Origin: Burkholderia anthina
Lineage (GTDB): Bacteria; Pseudomonadota; Gammaproteobacteria; Burkholderiales; Burkholderiaceae
Assembly: GCF_001547525.1 (NCBI RefSeq)
Contig: NZ_LNJP01000003.1
Location: 1,550,001-1,614,000, forward strand
Length of the DNA: 64,000 bases
Direction of reading: 5' to 3'
The translations under genes were made by a program, and so were the position numbers. The notes beneath the pieces are model-generated. The model was not told the DNA's origin. It ran no database searches and worked only from the letters and a program-made list of their open reading frames with translations. Of this stretch, positions 45,049 through 54,626 are shown in pieces. How positions within the stretch are numbered: the stretch's first letter is position 1; the number at the start of each line of letters is the position of its first letter.

Positions 45049-45990
45049 ATGAAGACCACCCTCGACGAACTCCAGGCCTTTACCGCCGTGGTCGATACCG
45101 GTTCGATCACGGCGGCCGCCCAGCAGCTCGATCTCACTGTGTCGGCGACGAGCCGCACGCTCGCGCGGCTCGAGGAAAAGCTCAAGACCACGCTGCTGCG
45201 CCGGACCACGCGCCGGCTCGAACTGACCGAGGAAGGGCGCGCGTTCCTGCAGGACGCGCGCGCGATCATCGAATCGGTCGAGAACGCGGAGGAGCAGATG
45301 CTCGCGCGGCGCGAGATGCCGTCCGGGCGCCTGCGCGTCGACGCCGCGACGCCGTTCATGCTGCACGTGATCGTGCCGCTCGTGCGCGGCTACCGCGAGC
45401 GCTTCCCGAAGGTCGAGCTGGAACTGAACAGCAACGAGGGCATCACCGATCTGCTGGAACGGCGCACCGACGTCGCGGTCCGGATCGGCCGGCTGAAGGA
45501 TTCGACGCTGCACAGCCGGCGCATCGGCAACAGCCGGCTGCGCATCCTCGCGAGCCCCGCGTATATCGAAGCGCATGGCCAGCCGCGCAAGGTCGAGGAT
45601 CTCGACAAGCACACGCTGCTCGGCTTCACGCAGCCCGAATCGCTGAACGTATGGCCGATCCTCGGCGCGGACGGCGAGGCGTACCGCATCGAGCCGGACG
45701 TGTATTCGTCGAGCGGCGAAACGCTGCGGCAGCTTGCGCTGGAGGGCACGGGTGTCGTCTGCCTGTCCGATTTCGTGACCGCGCAGGATCGCGATGCGGG
45801 GCGGCTGGTGCAGGTGCTCGCGCGCCAGACGCTCGACGTCCAGCAGCCGATTCACGCGGTGTACTACCGCAATACCGCGATCTCGTCGCGGATCGCGTCG
45901 TTCGTCGACTACCTGATCGAGGTGCTGGGCGGCGGCAGCGGCGGTGACGGGCGGGCGCGGCGCAAGGCTGCGTGGATGGAGCCGCAGTAG
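45049..45990 (+). CDS. LysR-family transcriptional regulator
   Basis: A 313-residue LTTR with the winged helix in 1-60 (TTLDELQAFTAVVDTGSITAAAQQLDLTVSATSRTLARLEEKL) and effector domain from about 90 (GRLRVDAATPFMLHVIVPLV). It resembles the CrgA-like LTTRs often placed beside efflux/reductase genes. It is divergent from the MFS operon and probably also controls dkgB-OYE-cyclase through the shared operator. The inducer may be an electrophile or quinone, by the nature of the target enzymes (inference). Confidence 0.93.
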   Translation: MKTTLDELQAFTAVVDTGSITAAAQQLDLTVSATSRTLARLEEKLKTTLLRRTTRRLELTEEGRAFLQDARAIIESVENAEEQMLARREMPSGRLRVDAATPFMLHVIVPLVRGYRERFPKVELELNSNEGITDLLERRTDVAVRIGRLKDSTLHSRRIGNSRLRILASPAYIEAHGQPRKVEDLDKHTLLGFTQPESLNVWPILGADGEAYRIEPDVYSSSGETLRQLALEGTGVVCLSDFVTAQDRDAGRLVQVLARQTLDVQQPIHAVYYRNTAISSRIASFVDYLIEVLGGGSGGDGRARRKAAWMEPQ

Positions 45991-46693
45991 CGGTCAAAGC
46001 GCATCACGCTACGTCAGTTTGGTGTTTTTCGCGTTTATTTCCTTTGGTCGCTGCAGTTCTCTATAAGATTTGAAAAATTAAACAGGATCATAATGAGTCA
46101 AATCCTAATGATTTTTCTCGTCGATGAAGGTGTCAAAGGGAATAGAGTTGAAAGCGATGAGATCTGATGTTCTTTTAGATAGATCTCGCAAGTATCGCTT
46201 GCGGAATGATGCGCAGAGCGTATTTCAATCTAGGAAAGATTTGCGTAAAAATGGATCGGTGAAAGTTTGCGGTCGGGCAATATTATTTAATAAGGTTCCG
46301 AGCTATCTCAAAAAATCTCTGTGAAGCGGCGCTTTTTGAGATGTGACAGTTTTTTGCATTTTTGAAGAAATTGGCATATGCCATACTTTTGACGATCATT
46401 GTATTTCCCGTGTATAAGTGAGGTTCGGTCTTCTCCATGCAAGCAGTGGCCACATGATGAAGAATCAATCGTGGCATGCTTCGCATGAAGTACGTTGATG
46501 TCCATGCTACATGCGTGTCGTACCGAAGTGATTTAATGCCATGCCGAACACATGGTGTGTTCTTGGCAAAGCTTGGCGTTGGTTAATTTAGGATTGCGAA
46601 TATGGTCGGCGATGCAGGACACGGCAGGCGGTACTTCAGACGTGACACGATCTCGGTGCCGACGAACTTGGGATTTTCAAAATTGGGGCAACC
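45991..46693. other. AT-rich gene-free stretch at the left end of the island
   Basis: This 703-bp stretch is clearly AT-richer than its left neighbour. It has only short frames, none with a recognised domain; the longest (46124-46324, 66 codons, basic) may be spurious or a decayed remnant. It likely marks the left part of a horizontally acquired segment. Confidence 0.55.
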
Positions 46694-49311
46694 ATGACGA
46701 ATCGACGCGTACCGCAAAAGCCACAGGCGCCTGCGCCGGCCGCGGTTAAGCTGAAGTTGTTGCCGTTCGCATTTCCGTTCCTCCGCAAGGGCAACTCAGA
46801 GGCATCTGCACAGTTCACAGAGGAGCATGAGATCTTCAGATTGCTGGGCGAATGTGAGCCGGCAGGCTCGTATCTCGTCAGCCGTAACGGCATGTGGCAC
46901 GGTGGCATCCATGTGACGGATGTCGGTGCGGGACAGTTTCTGGATCTTGATGCGGGACTGCGCTGCATCCCTGACGGAACGTTGATCGCATTTCGGATCA
47001 ATCGAACATATCCGATTAGCGACGTTGCCGCAGCGGGTAGCGAACGACCGGTACAAGCGCCATATAGCACCGGCTTCGCGTTGGTGCAGCACGCGATGGA
47101 GTTTCCCCAGGGCGCGAAGCTGACGTTCTATACCCTATACATGCATCTGATGTCTTGGGAGGACTACGCCAATTTCCCAAAGCGGAGCAAGCCGACGTAC
47201 TGGCCTATGCAGTGGCGAATCACGGAGCATGCACGGGACAGACCGTCACGGGGCCGCATTGGACAAATACCCGAGCCGTTGCAGCAAGGATTGCGCGTCC
47301 GAAAAAGCCACCCGCATGGCGAAATTATTGGAATCCTGCCGCAGGGAGCGAGCATCAGCATCGGCAGGCGGGAGAGGAATTGGGGGCAAGTGACGGACCT
47401 GAACGGGGCGTCGTTGTACCCGCCCGAAGCTGGCGGCTACGTCGAGCCGGCCAGTGCTATCGGTAGCTGGATTTTTCTCGGGCATGAAAACGGCGGATCG
47501 GTAGTCGAGGAGATCATCCAGGACTCAATGTGTGATCGGGTGATTGTCTCGGCCGGTTCCGGTTTGACCAACGGGAAAGGAACCGGAAAGGGTATCCCCC
47601 TCCAAGCTGGTGACCTGATCGGTCACCTCGGCCGCTACGATTCCTTGAACGAATGTACAGCAGGCACCCGGATGGCGCACATCGAAGTGTTTTGCGATGA
47701 GAGCATCCAGTCGTTTTTGGCGCAGGGGCGTGCGTGGGTCAACCAATTCAGTCCGCACAAGGGGGATTGGACGGCGCTGGGCTTACCGTCAGAGCCGACG
47801 ATTTTGCGAATTGAGCGGGGCACGGTGCTGTATCTACGCACAGAGGGAAATAAATTTATCCCCGGCGCTGATGCACTGTCGAGAAAGACGGAGGCGGTTC
47901 AAGTCTATTCACTCGTTGAACTGGCGCGGGACGCGAATCGACGCGTCCCTGAGACGAATCCGATACCCGATCCGGGGTTCCCAGTATATTGGTGGCACGT
48001 TGACGGCGTGAACGCACTCGGTCAACCGATCGACGGCTGGGTCCGCGACTTCAACTTCGATGGTGGGCGGGTAACGCGAGAATTCGCACAGAAGTGGGTC
48101 GATTTCGAGTGCGTGGCCGATGACCACGATCCCGCACACACGATTTTTGCGACGATCCCCAAGTGGTTTGAGTATATGAGCCGCGCTGAAATTGCTGAGC
48201 GCGCGTCACGTTCAAAGCTAAGCCCGTTGATGCTCAAGGTGTATGACATTTTGTTCAAGACGGGGGATGGCGAGCAGGCCGCTGATGAACTCTGCATGCT
48301 GTCCCGGGCTGGGCGTGGCGGATATCCGTGGCTAATTCAGGCGGCATCCCGGCTGATTGTGCGGCACGAGAGCGAGTGGGCGAATCCGTCGAAGTGGAAT
48401 CAGTTGATCGCCGAATTGAAGAAGCGAGAGGGATCCCAGTCGCAGCACGAGGAAGAGCAGAAGCGGATCGAGAGGCTCGCTTGGTGGCATGAAGTGATGC
48501 CTCATATTCCTGGTTTCCCTGCACCGGACGTTTTTCATATCAATCCCATCGGTTTGATCGGGAATTTTTTGCGCGAACCTGGAATTATCACGCTTGAAAT
48601 GCTCGCGGCCGTCGACCCCGATGGTAGTGATTCGTATCACCGGCAGATTCTCCCATTCCTCAATAAATACGCAATAGGTTATAAAGTTAACACTGCGAGG
48701 CGAGTCGCCCATTTTCTCTCGCAGATCGTTGTCGAGAGCAGTTTTAAAAATGTCGAAGAAGGGCTTTCGTACTCGGCAAGGAGGATGAAGGAGATTTTTG
48801 GATGCAATCCTGCACCCCGAGGAAAAAGGCGTATACCGAAGTGGCAGGTGATATTGTTTGCTCCTTTGGAAGGAGGCGCGAAAAATTATGGACCGAAACA
48901 AGTAAATATGAGCGCAATCCGCGAAATCTTGCTAGTTATGTCTATGCGGGTCGGTACGAAAATGGCGACGAGGATTCCGGGGATGGCTATAAATACCGTG
49001 GTCGAGGTTTGATACAAACGACCTTTAAAAGTAACTACCGAGTTCTGACGGAGGAGCACAATCGGCGCTTTCCGGATGACCGGCGTGATTTTGTAGAAGA
49101 TCCCGATCTTGTTCTTGGTAATTTGGAGTATGGGGTCGAGTCGGCGTTTGTCTATTGGGCCATCACCAGAGATGTAAACGGAGTGGCGGATTCCGGAAAC
49201 GTCCGTGCGGTATCAAAGGTGGTAAATGGTGGTGTTATCGGTTATTCAGAGCGCCTGATCGCCTATAACAGTGTCGCTCCTATTCTTGGGCTTCCTAAAG
49301 AGGTGGCGTAA
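46694..49311 (+). pseudogene. M23-like/SH3/GH19 peptidoglycan hydrolase, effector-like, frameshifted in poly-A
   Basis: Read through one slip this is an 872-residue modular protein. Residues about 60-350 resemble an M23 peptidase-type module (MWHGGIHVTD, LTFYTLYMHLM, GDLIGHLG, AHIEVF), but the canonical HxxxD metal pattern is altered. Bacterial SH3-like segments follow at about 197-260 and 365-430. The C-terminal 230 residues are a GH19 chitinase/lysozyme-like domain (VAHFLSQIVVESSF and EEGLSYSARRM with both candidate catalytic Glu; then DGYKYRGRGLIQ). The frame breaks after about residue 710 in AAAAA at 48823-48827; one more A joins the parts. As read, the catalytic domain is split. AT-rich, no secretion gene nearby. 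It could be a true pseudogene or an assembly error. Confidence 0.8.
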
Positions 49312-49312
49312 T

Positions 49313-49852
49313 ATGTTTATTTTAAAGTTGATAGTGGTTGCGATGCTGCTCGTTCTCGCTGTCAACGGATACGGGGCCGAGCAAGTCGCTAGCTGTCCTT
49401 CGGTAAACGGAAGGAACAATGTATTCGATGCTTCCGTGCTGGTAAGGGATTCAAGAATTTCTATTGAACATAGTGCTGGCGAATATCCGTTGGCTTTGGA
49501 CTTTTATCGGCCGACGGAAGATGGGTGTGAGAGAGTCGAGTTTGCGAGATATTCGATTGAGGGTGGGATGCCTGAAATTGGGTCAATATTTTTTATGATT
49601 CTGGATGGCCATATTAATATATTTTCTATAGTTTTTTGGAAAGTAAATAGTCGTGGTGATGGCGCCTATGGGCGACTTTATCAGGTTCATGCTTATAAAT
49701 TTGATGAAAATTTGGTGCTTGTTGAGAACAAACGCGTTGCGGAGGATAGTTCAATGTCCGGAATTGAAGGCTATGTCGCTGGTCAGGAATCTAGGTTTCG
49801 ATATCGAACCGCTTCGGAGGTAAAAAAATACTGGGCTGGCAAGCAGAGATAA
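49313..49852 (+). CDS. Small secreted protein, candidate periplasmic immunity protein
   Basis: A 179-residue protein with an N-terminal signal peptide (MFILKLIVV... cleaved near GYGAEQ, about 22) and a mature part rich in beta-strand and aromatic residues. No family recognised. It starts 1 bp after the hydrolase stop, with 'aaagagg' as ribosome site, and shares its AT-rich composition. A secreted partner directly downstream of a cell-wall-degrading toxin is the usual place for an immunity protein, so this role is proposed by context only. Two Cys (in SCPSV and DGCER) may form a disulfide. Confidence 0.7.
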   Translation: MFILKLIVVAMLLVLAVNGYGAEQVASCPSVNGRNNVFDASVLVRDSRISIEHSAGEYPLALDFYRPTEDGCERVEFARYSIEGGMPEIGSIFFMILDGHINIFSIVFWKVNSRGDGAYGRLYQVHAYKFDENLVLVENKRVAEDSSMSGIEGYVAGQESRFRYRTASEVKKYWAGKQR

Positions 49853-50010
49853 ATATCGGTGTTTCATTGACGAGAAAGTGAGGGCAACCAGGAGCGGTTA
49901 CCCCGTGAAACGTAGATGGGCGATGCAGAATCTCGCTACAAAGATACGCGCCGCGACCTGCATTGAACTGGGTGCGCTGACCACCAGCGTACCCACCCAG
50001 TCCATTCAAA

Positions 50011-51486
50011 TCACGCCTCTTCGGCCCACGACATCCCGTCGCGCGCGAGCAGCGCCGACGAGGCCGCGGGCCCGAACGTGCCGGCCGTGTACAGGCGCGG
50101 CCGGTCGCCGAGCTGCTTCCAGCCGTCGAGGATCGGCTCGACCCACGACCACGCGGCTTCGAGCTCGTCGCGGCGCATGAAGTGCGTGAGGCGGCCGCGG
50201 ATCACGTCGATCAGCAGCCGTTCGTACGCTTCCGCGCGCCGTTCCGGAATCGCCTGCTGCAGGTCGAGATTCAGGCTCACCGGCACCATGTTCATGCCGC
50301 TGCCCGGTTCCTTCGCGAGCATCTGCAACTGGATCGACTCTTCCGGCTGGAGCTGGATCACGAGGCGGTTGCCGTAATTGCGCGGGCCGGTCGGGATGAT
50401 CGAGAACGGCATGTCCGCGAACTCGATCACGATTTCCGACTGGCGGCGCTGCAGCCGCTTGCCGGTGCGCAGGAAGAACGGCACGTTCGCCCAGCGCCAG
50501 TTGTTGATGTGCGCGCGCAGCGCGACGAAGGTTTCCGCGCGGCTGTCCGCCGGCACGTTGTCTTCCTCGAGATAGCCCTTGACCGGCTGGCCGTCGACGG
50601 CGCCCGCCGTGTACTGGCCGCGCACCGTGTCGCGCGCGACGTCCGACAGCGACATCGGCCGCAGCGAGCGCAGCACCTTCAGCTTCTCGTCGCGCACCGC
50701 GTCCGGGTCGAGCGACACGGGCGGCTCCATCGCGACGATGCACAGCAGTTGCAGCAGGTGGTTCTGCACCATGTCGCGCAGCGCGCCGGTATGGTCGTAG
50801 AAGCCCGCGCGGCTGCCGACGCCGACCGTCTCCGCGACCGTGATCTGCACGCTGCGGATGTTCGGCGCCTGCCACAGCGGCCCGAAGATCGGGTTGCCGA
50901 AGCGCAGCACCATCAGGTTCTGCACGGTTTCCTTGCCGAGATAGTGGTCGATCCGGTAGATCTGCGATTCCTCGAAGTGCTTGCCGACCGCGTCGTTGAT
51001 CGCCTTCGCTGAAGCGAGATCGTGGCCGAGCGGCTTTTCGAGGACGACGCGCGAATGCGCGTCGACGAGGTGCGCGGCCGACAGGTTGTCGCAGATCGTC
51101 GTGAACAGTTCCGGCGACGTCGACAGGTAGAACACGCGCACCGCCTCACCGCGCGCCGCTTCGGCGAGCCGCTGGTAGTCGTCCGGCGCGTTCACGTCGA
51201 TCAGCACGTACTTGAACAGGTCGAGGAAGCGGGCCCACGCGTCGGCGTCGAACGCCTTCGCGTCGATGAACGGGCGCGACTGCTCGTCCATGAACTTGCG
51301 ATAGCCGTCGATGCCCCAGTCGCGGCGGCCGACGGCGATGATGCGCGTCTCGGGCGGAAGATTGCAGTGCAGGTGCGCCATGTACAGCGCGGGCAACAGC
51401 TTGCGGGCGGCCAGGTCGCCGCCGCCGCCGAAAATGATCATGTCGACGGGCCGGTCGGCCGCGGTCTGGGAAGGCTGATTCGTCAT
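50011..51486 (-). CDS. zwf: Glucose-6-phosphate 1-dehydrogenase
   Basis: A 491-residue G6PD. The cofactor motif GGGGDLAARKLLPAL (about 20-34) replaces the usual GASGDL form. The active-site signature RIDHYLGKETVQNL (about 190-203) with the catalytic His and the phosphate-binding Lys is intact. It oxidises glucose-6-phosphate to 6-phosphogluconolactone with NAD(P)+, feeding the Entner-Doudoroff or pentose phosphate routes. No pgl or edd lies next to it. The open frame continues upstream to 51672; ATG 51486 gives the usual length. Confidence 0.96.
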   Translation of the reverse strand: MTNQPSQTAADRPVDMIIFGGGGDLAARKLLPALYMAHLHCNLPPETRIIAVGRRDWGIDGYRKFMDEQSRPFIDAKAFDADAWARFLDLFKYVLIDVNAPDDYQRLAEAARGEAVRVFYLSTSPELFTTICDNLSAAHLVDAHSRVVLEKPLGHDLASAKAINDAVGKHFEESQIYRIDHYLGKETVQNLMVLRFGNPIFGPLWQAPNIRSVQITVAETVGVGSRAGFYDHTGALRDMVQNHLLQLLCIVAMEPPVSLDPDAVRDEKLKVLRSLRPMSLSDVARDTVRGQYTAGAVDGQPVKGYLEEDNVPADSRAETFVALRAHINNWRWANVPFFLRTGKRLQRRQSEIVIEFADMPFSIIPTGPRNYGNRLVIQLQPEESIQLQMLAKEPGSGMNMVPVSLNLDLQQAIPERRAEAYERLLIDVIRGRLTHFMRRDELEAAWSWVEPILDGWKQLGDRPRLYTAGTFGPAASSALLARDGMSWAEEA

Positions 51487-51651
51487 GGGAGGTTCGCGGT
51501 TTGAAACGGTGAACGTGAAACGAACGTCGAGGGCATCGGGCGCCGGTTGGCCGGTGCCGGTACGGCAAAACGCTAATAGTGCACCGTTTTGATGGTTTGC
51601 GTCTGTGTTCGCGCGATGTAACGGGGCTTGCATTTCCGATGATGGGTCGAT

Positions 51652-51673
51652 TATGATTGAGCACTCACTCATT
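51652..51673. promoter_or_regulatory. TetR operator, copy 1 (before the TetR gene)
   Basis: Imperfect palindrome TATGATTGA-GCAC-TCACTCATT (7 of 9 arm bases pair). The 13-bp segment ACTCACTCATTAA (51663-51675) occurs in exact reverse complement at 52362-52374, upstream of the SDR gene. Located 14 bp before the GTG start. Confidence 0.75.
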
Positions 51674-51686
51674 AAAGGAATCGACC

Positions 51687-52265
51687 GTGGCCCGACCGCG
51701 CAGTCCCGACAAGCACGAAGCCATCCTCGCGGCGGCCGCGCGCGCGCTCGCCGAGGACGGCGCGAGCGCGACCACCGCGCGCATTGCGCGGCTTGCCGGC
51801 GTGGCGGAAGGCACGGTGTTCACGTACTTCGAGACCAAGGACGCGTTGTTGAACGCGCTGTACGTGAGCCTGAAGGCCGACATGCGCGAAGCGATGATGA
51901 CCGGGTTTCCGGAACATGCGCCGGCCGAGCAGGCGGTGCGGCATGCGTGGAACGGCTATGTGTCGTGGGGCGTCGCGAATCCGGACGGCCGGCGCGCGCT
52001 GCGGCAGTTGGGCGTGAGCGGGCGCATCGACGATGCGCATCGTGAGGCCGGTTCGGAAGGCTTCGGCGGGATCGGCGCGCTGCTGCGCGAACAGGTCGCC
52101 GCGTCGGGCGCGTTGAGCCGCGACGAAGCGCATGCGTTCTGCTCGGCGTTGTTTACGTCGATCGCGGAAACCGCGATGGAGTCGATCGCACGCGATCCGG
52201 CGCGGGCCGATGCCTACCGGGAAGCGGGGTTTCGCGCGATGTGGGCCGTGTTGCACGCGGTGTGA
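51687..52265 (+). CDS. TetR-family transcriptional regulator
   Basis: A 192-residue regulator with the N-terminal helix-turn-helix (about 8-55: HEAILAAAARALAEDGASATTARIARLAGVAEGTVFTYFETKD). A GTG start at 51687 gives the usual MARPRSP opening; an upstream ATG at 51657 falls inside the operator and is less likely. Its twin operators (51652-51673, 52364-52385) point to autoregulation and control of the downstream SDR. Divergent from zwf. Confidence 0.92.
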   Translation: MARPRSPDKHEAILAAAARALAEDGASATTARIARLAGVAEGTVFTYFETKDALLNALYVSLKADMREAMMTGFPEHAPAEQAVRHAWNGYVSWGVANPDGRRALRQLGVSGRIDDAHREAGSEGFGGIGALLREQVAASGALSRDEAHAFCSALFTSIAETAMESIARDPARADAYREAGFRAMWAVLHAV

Positions 52266-52363
52266 GTCTAGTATTCGCGTCGTGGCGGCATGTGCCGCGG
52301 CGACGGCGGCGCGTTTCAGGCAGGACGACGCAGGTCACGAACGATCGATGCGTCGCCCATATT

Positions 52364-52385
52364 AATGAGTGAGTAATCATTCATT
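52364..52385. promoter_or_regulatory. TetR operator, copy 2 (before the SDR gene)
   Basis: Palindrome AATGAGTGA-GTAA-TCATTCATT (8 of 9 arm bases pair), 33 bp upstream of the SDR start. It shares a 13-bp identical segment, inverted, with the site at 51652-51673. Confidence 0.78.
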
Positions 52386-52417
52386 TTGGTGGTTTCATCA
52401 CGATCAAGGAGTGGAAA

Positions 52418-53293
52418 ATGTCGAAAGTCTGGTTGGTAACGGGAGCCGCGCGCGGCCTCGGTCGCGCGATTTCGGAAGCGGTGCTGGCAGCGGGCGACCG
52501 GCTGGTGGCCGGCGCGCGCGATCCCGCGCGACTGGCCGATCTGGCCGAACGGTATGGCGAGCGGCTGCTGCCGGTCGAACTCGACGTCACGGACGAAGCG
52601 GCGGCCGCGCAAGCCGTCGCGGCCGCGCGCGCGGCGTTCGGCCGTATCGACGTGCTGGTGAACAACGCGGGCTACGGCCACACGGCGCCGTTCGAGCAGA
52701 TGAGCGCCGAAGCCTTCCGCGACCAGATCGAAACGAACCTGTTCGGCGTGATCAACCTCACGCGCGCGGTGCTGCCGACGATGCGCGCGCAGCGCGCGGG
52801 GCACATCTTCCAGGTGTCGTCGGTCGGCGGTCGCACGGCGACGCCCGGACTGTCCGCATATCAGGCCGCGAAGTGGGCGGTCGGCGGATTCAGCGACGTG
52901 CTCGCGAAGGAAGTCGCGCCATTCGGCGTGCGCGTGTGCACGCTGGAACCGGGTGGCATGCGCACCGACTGGGCCGCACAGGCGAAGCGCGACATCGACG
53001 ATCTGCTGCCCGACTATCAGCCGTCGGTCGGCAAGATCCTCGAATTGCTCGGCGCGTATGGCGGCCACGAGATCGGCGATCCCGCCCGGATCGCGGCGCT
53101 GATCGTCGACCTGTCGCGCCGCGACGACGTGCCGCTGCGCTTGCTGCTCGGCGGCGATGCGCTGTTCGTCTGCGAGCAGGCGGAGCGGCAGCGCGCGGAA
53201 GAGGCCGCGCGGTGGCGGGATGCGACGCTGTCGACGCAGTTTCCGGATGCGGTGCTGCCGGACGGGCTGCGGGCGTTGAAGGAAATTGGCTGA
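52418..53293 (+). CDS. SDR family oxidoreductase (controlled by TetR)
   Basis: A 291-residue classical SDR: TGAARGLG at about 8-15, NNAG at about 85-88, catalytic Ser in VSSVGG and Tyr-x3-Lys in YQAAK (about 148-152). The C-terminal extension (to 291) is longer than in minimal SDRs. 'aaggag' precedes ATG 52418. It is separated from the TetR gene by the second operator, a typical inducible detoxification or catabolic pair. A remnant of an amidohydrolase follows directly. Confidence 0.92.
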   Translation: MSKVWLVTGAARGLGRAISEAVLAAGDRLVAGARDPARLADLAERYGERLLPVELDVTDEAAAAQAVAAARAAFGRIDVLVNNAGYGHTAPFEQMSAEAFRDQIETNLFGVINLTRAVLPTMRAQRAGHIFQVSSVGGRTATPGLSAYQAAKWAVGGFSDVLAKEVAPFGVRVCTLEPGGMRTDWAAQAKRDIDDLLPDYQPSVGKILELLGAYGGHEIGDPARIAALIVDLSRRDDVPLRLLLGGDALFVCEQAERQRAEEAARWRDATLSTQFPDAVLPDGLRALKEIG

Positions 53294-53317
53294 GCCGGGC
53301 GGTTCGTTGCCGGCGGC

Positions 53318-53495
53318 ATCGACATGGCGCCGGAGCGCATGCTCTGGGGCACCGATTGGCCGGCACCCCACGCAGAAGACGGACAAGCCGGACGATGCAA
53401 GCATGCTGGACGTGATCGCGGGCTGGATCGGGCGTGCGGACTGGCAGCAACGGATATTCGTCACCAATCCCGCGAAGTTGTACGGATTTGCATAG
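53318..53495 (+). pseudogene. C-terminal remnant of an amidohydrolase (COG3618-like)
   Basis: Two frames together spell the end of an amidohydrolase-2 type protein: PERMLWGTDWP in one, then HPTQKTDKPDDASMLDVIAG... and RIFVTNPAKLYGF in the next. One extra G near 53363 accounts for the frame change. No N-terminal part is found upstream; the SDR gene ends at 53293. Best read as the leftover of a deleted gene that once followed the SDR. Confidence 0.7.
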
Positions 53496-53772
53496 CGCGG
53501 GGAGGATGTCGCGAAACTTGAAGCCGCCAACAAAACGATGTCCCCCGCAATCGGGGGATACGTTTGAAGGCGGATGGCGCAAGCGCCCGCGCGGTCGTGC
53601 TCATAACGCAAGGCTCATTCGACCTGATACCCGCTTCGACGATCTGGTGTGGGTTGCGACGGCGACTTCGCTCGCCATCGAAAAAGACGGCAACCCGAAA
53701 CCGCGTATCGCTTATCCGATCGGCCTGTACTTCGATGGTATCGCCTGGCGTCGATGCACTTCGCGTGCCATC

Positions 53773-54567
53773 TCAGAGAATCGACCGGTAGGTGCCGCCC
53801 TCGACGCGCACCGCGGCGCCATTGGATGCCGCACCCAGAGGACTGGCGAGCAACGCCACCATCGCGGCAATCTCGTCGGCCTCGATCATGCGGGCAATCA
53901 GCGAGCTCGGACGATACGTGTCGAAGAAATGCGATTCGATTTCCGCATCGGTCATATCGGGCCGTGGTGCGGTTTGCCGAAGATATGCGACGATGCCTTC
54001 GGATCGCGTGGCGGATGGCAGTACGCTGTTGACGGTCACGCCGGTTCCCTTCGTCAGTTCGGCCATTCCGCGCGAAACCGCGAGTTGAGCCGATTTGCTG
54101 ACACCGTAGTGCACCATGTCGGGCGGCGTGAAGGCGCCGACTTCGCTGGACATGAAAATCACTCGCCCCCAGTTCTTCGCGAGCATGCGAGGAAAGTAAT
54201 GACGCGACAGCCGGACACCCGACATCACGTTGACGTCGATCATTCGCAGCCAGTCGTCATCGGTGATCTCCGCGAACGGCTTGGCTTCGTAGTAGCCGAG
54301 ATTGTTCACGAGAATGTCCGTGTCCGGTTGTGCATCGATCAGTTCCGCGACGCCTCGGTCGCCGCTCACGTCGGCGACGACGCCGCGTACGCTGCCGCGC
54401 GGCGCGGCAGCGCAGAGCTCCGCGACGGCTGCATCGAGCTTGTCTCGTTGCCGCCCCGTGATCGTGACCGCGACGCCTTCCGCGGCCAACGTTCGCGCGA
54501 TCGCCATGCCGATGCCGGCAGTGGCGCCGGTGACGATCGCAGTTTTTCCTTCAAGTTGCAGATCCAC
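53773..54567 (-). CDS. SDR family oxidoreductase
   Basis: A 264-residue SDR. The cofactor motif is TGATAGIG (about 13-20), NNLG replaces NNAG (about 88-91), SSEVGA holds the Ser, and YGVSK (about 153-157) the catalytic Tyr/Lys. It starts with GTG at 54567, preceded by 'aaaggag'. The gap to the upstream DJ-1 gene is 59 bp, so the three minus-strand genes could form one operon, all facing the divergent LysR gene. Confidence 0.9.
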   Translation of the reverse strand: MDLQLEGKTAIVTGATAGIGMAIARTLAAEGVAVTITGRQRDKLDAAVAELCAAAPRGSVRGVVADVSGDRGVAELIDAQPDTDILVNNLGYYEAKPFAEITDDDWLRMIDVNVMSGVRLSRHYFPRMLAKNWGRVIFMSSEVGAFTPPDMVHYGVSKSAQLAVSRGMAELTKGTGVTVNSVLPSATRSEGIVAYLRQTAPRPDMTDAEIESHFFDTYRPSSLIARMIEADEIAAMVALLASPLGAASNGAAVRVEGGTYRSIL

Positions 54568-54626
54568 GGTTTGCTTCTCCTTTACTCATCGAGTAACCGG
54601 CATTGCCGGTCGATTGCACGGCATGA

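Noticed and set aside
46124-46324. 66-codon basic open frame in the AT-rich region
   Set aside because: No clear ribosome site, no domain, and the region is AT-rich with many short frames.
46283-46505. Overlapping minus-strand frames of about 65 codons
   Set aside because: Two frames overlap with no domain or ribosome site; most likely chance.
51487-51672. Longer zwf start
   Set aside because: The extension covers the divergent promoter and TetR operator; ATG 51486 fits the family length.
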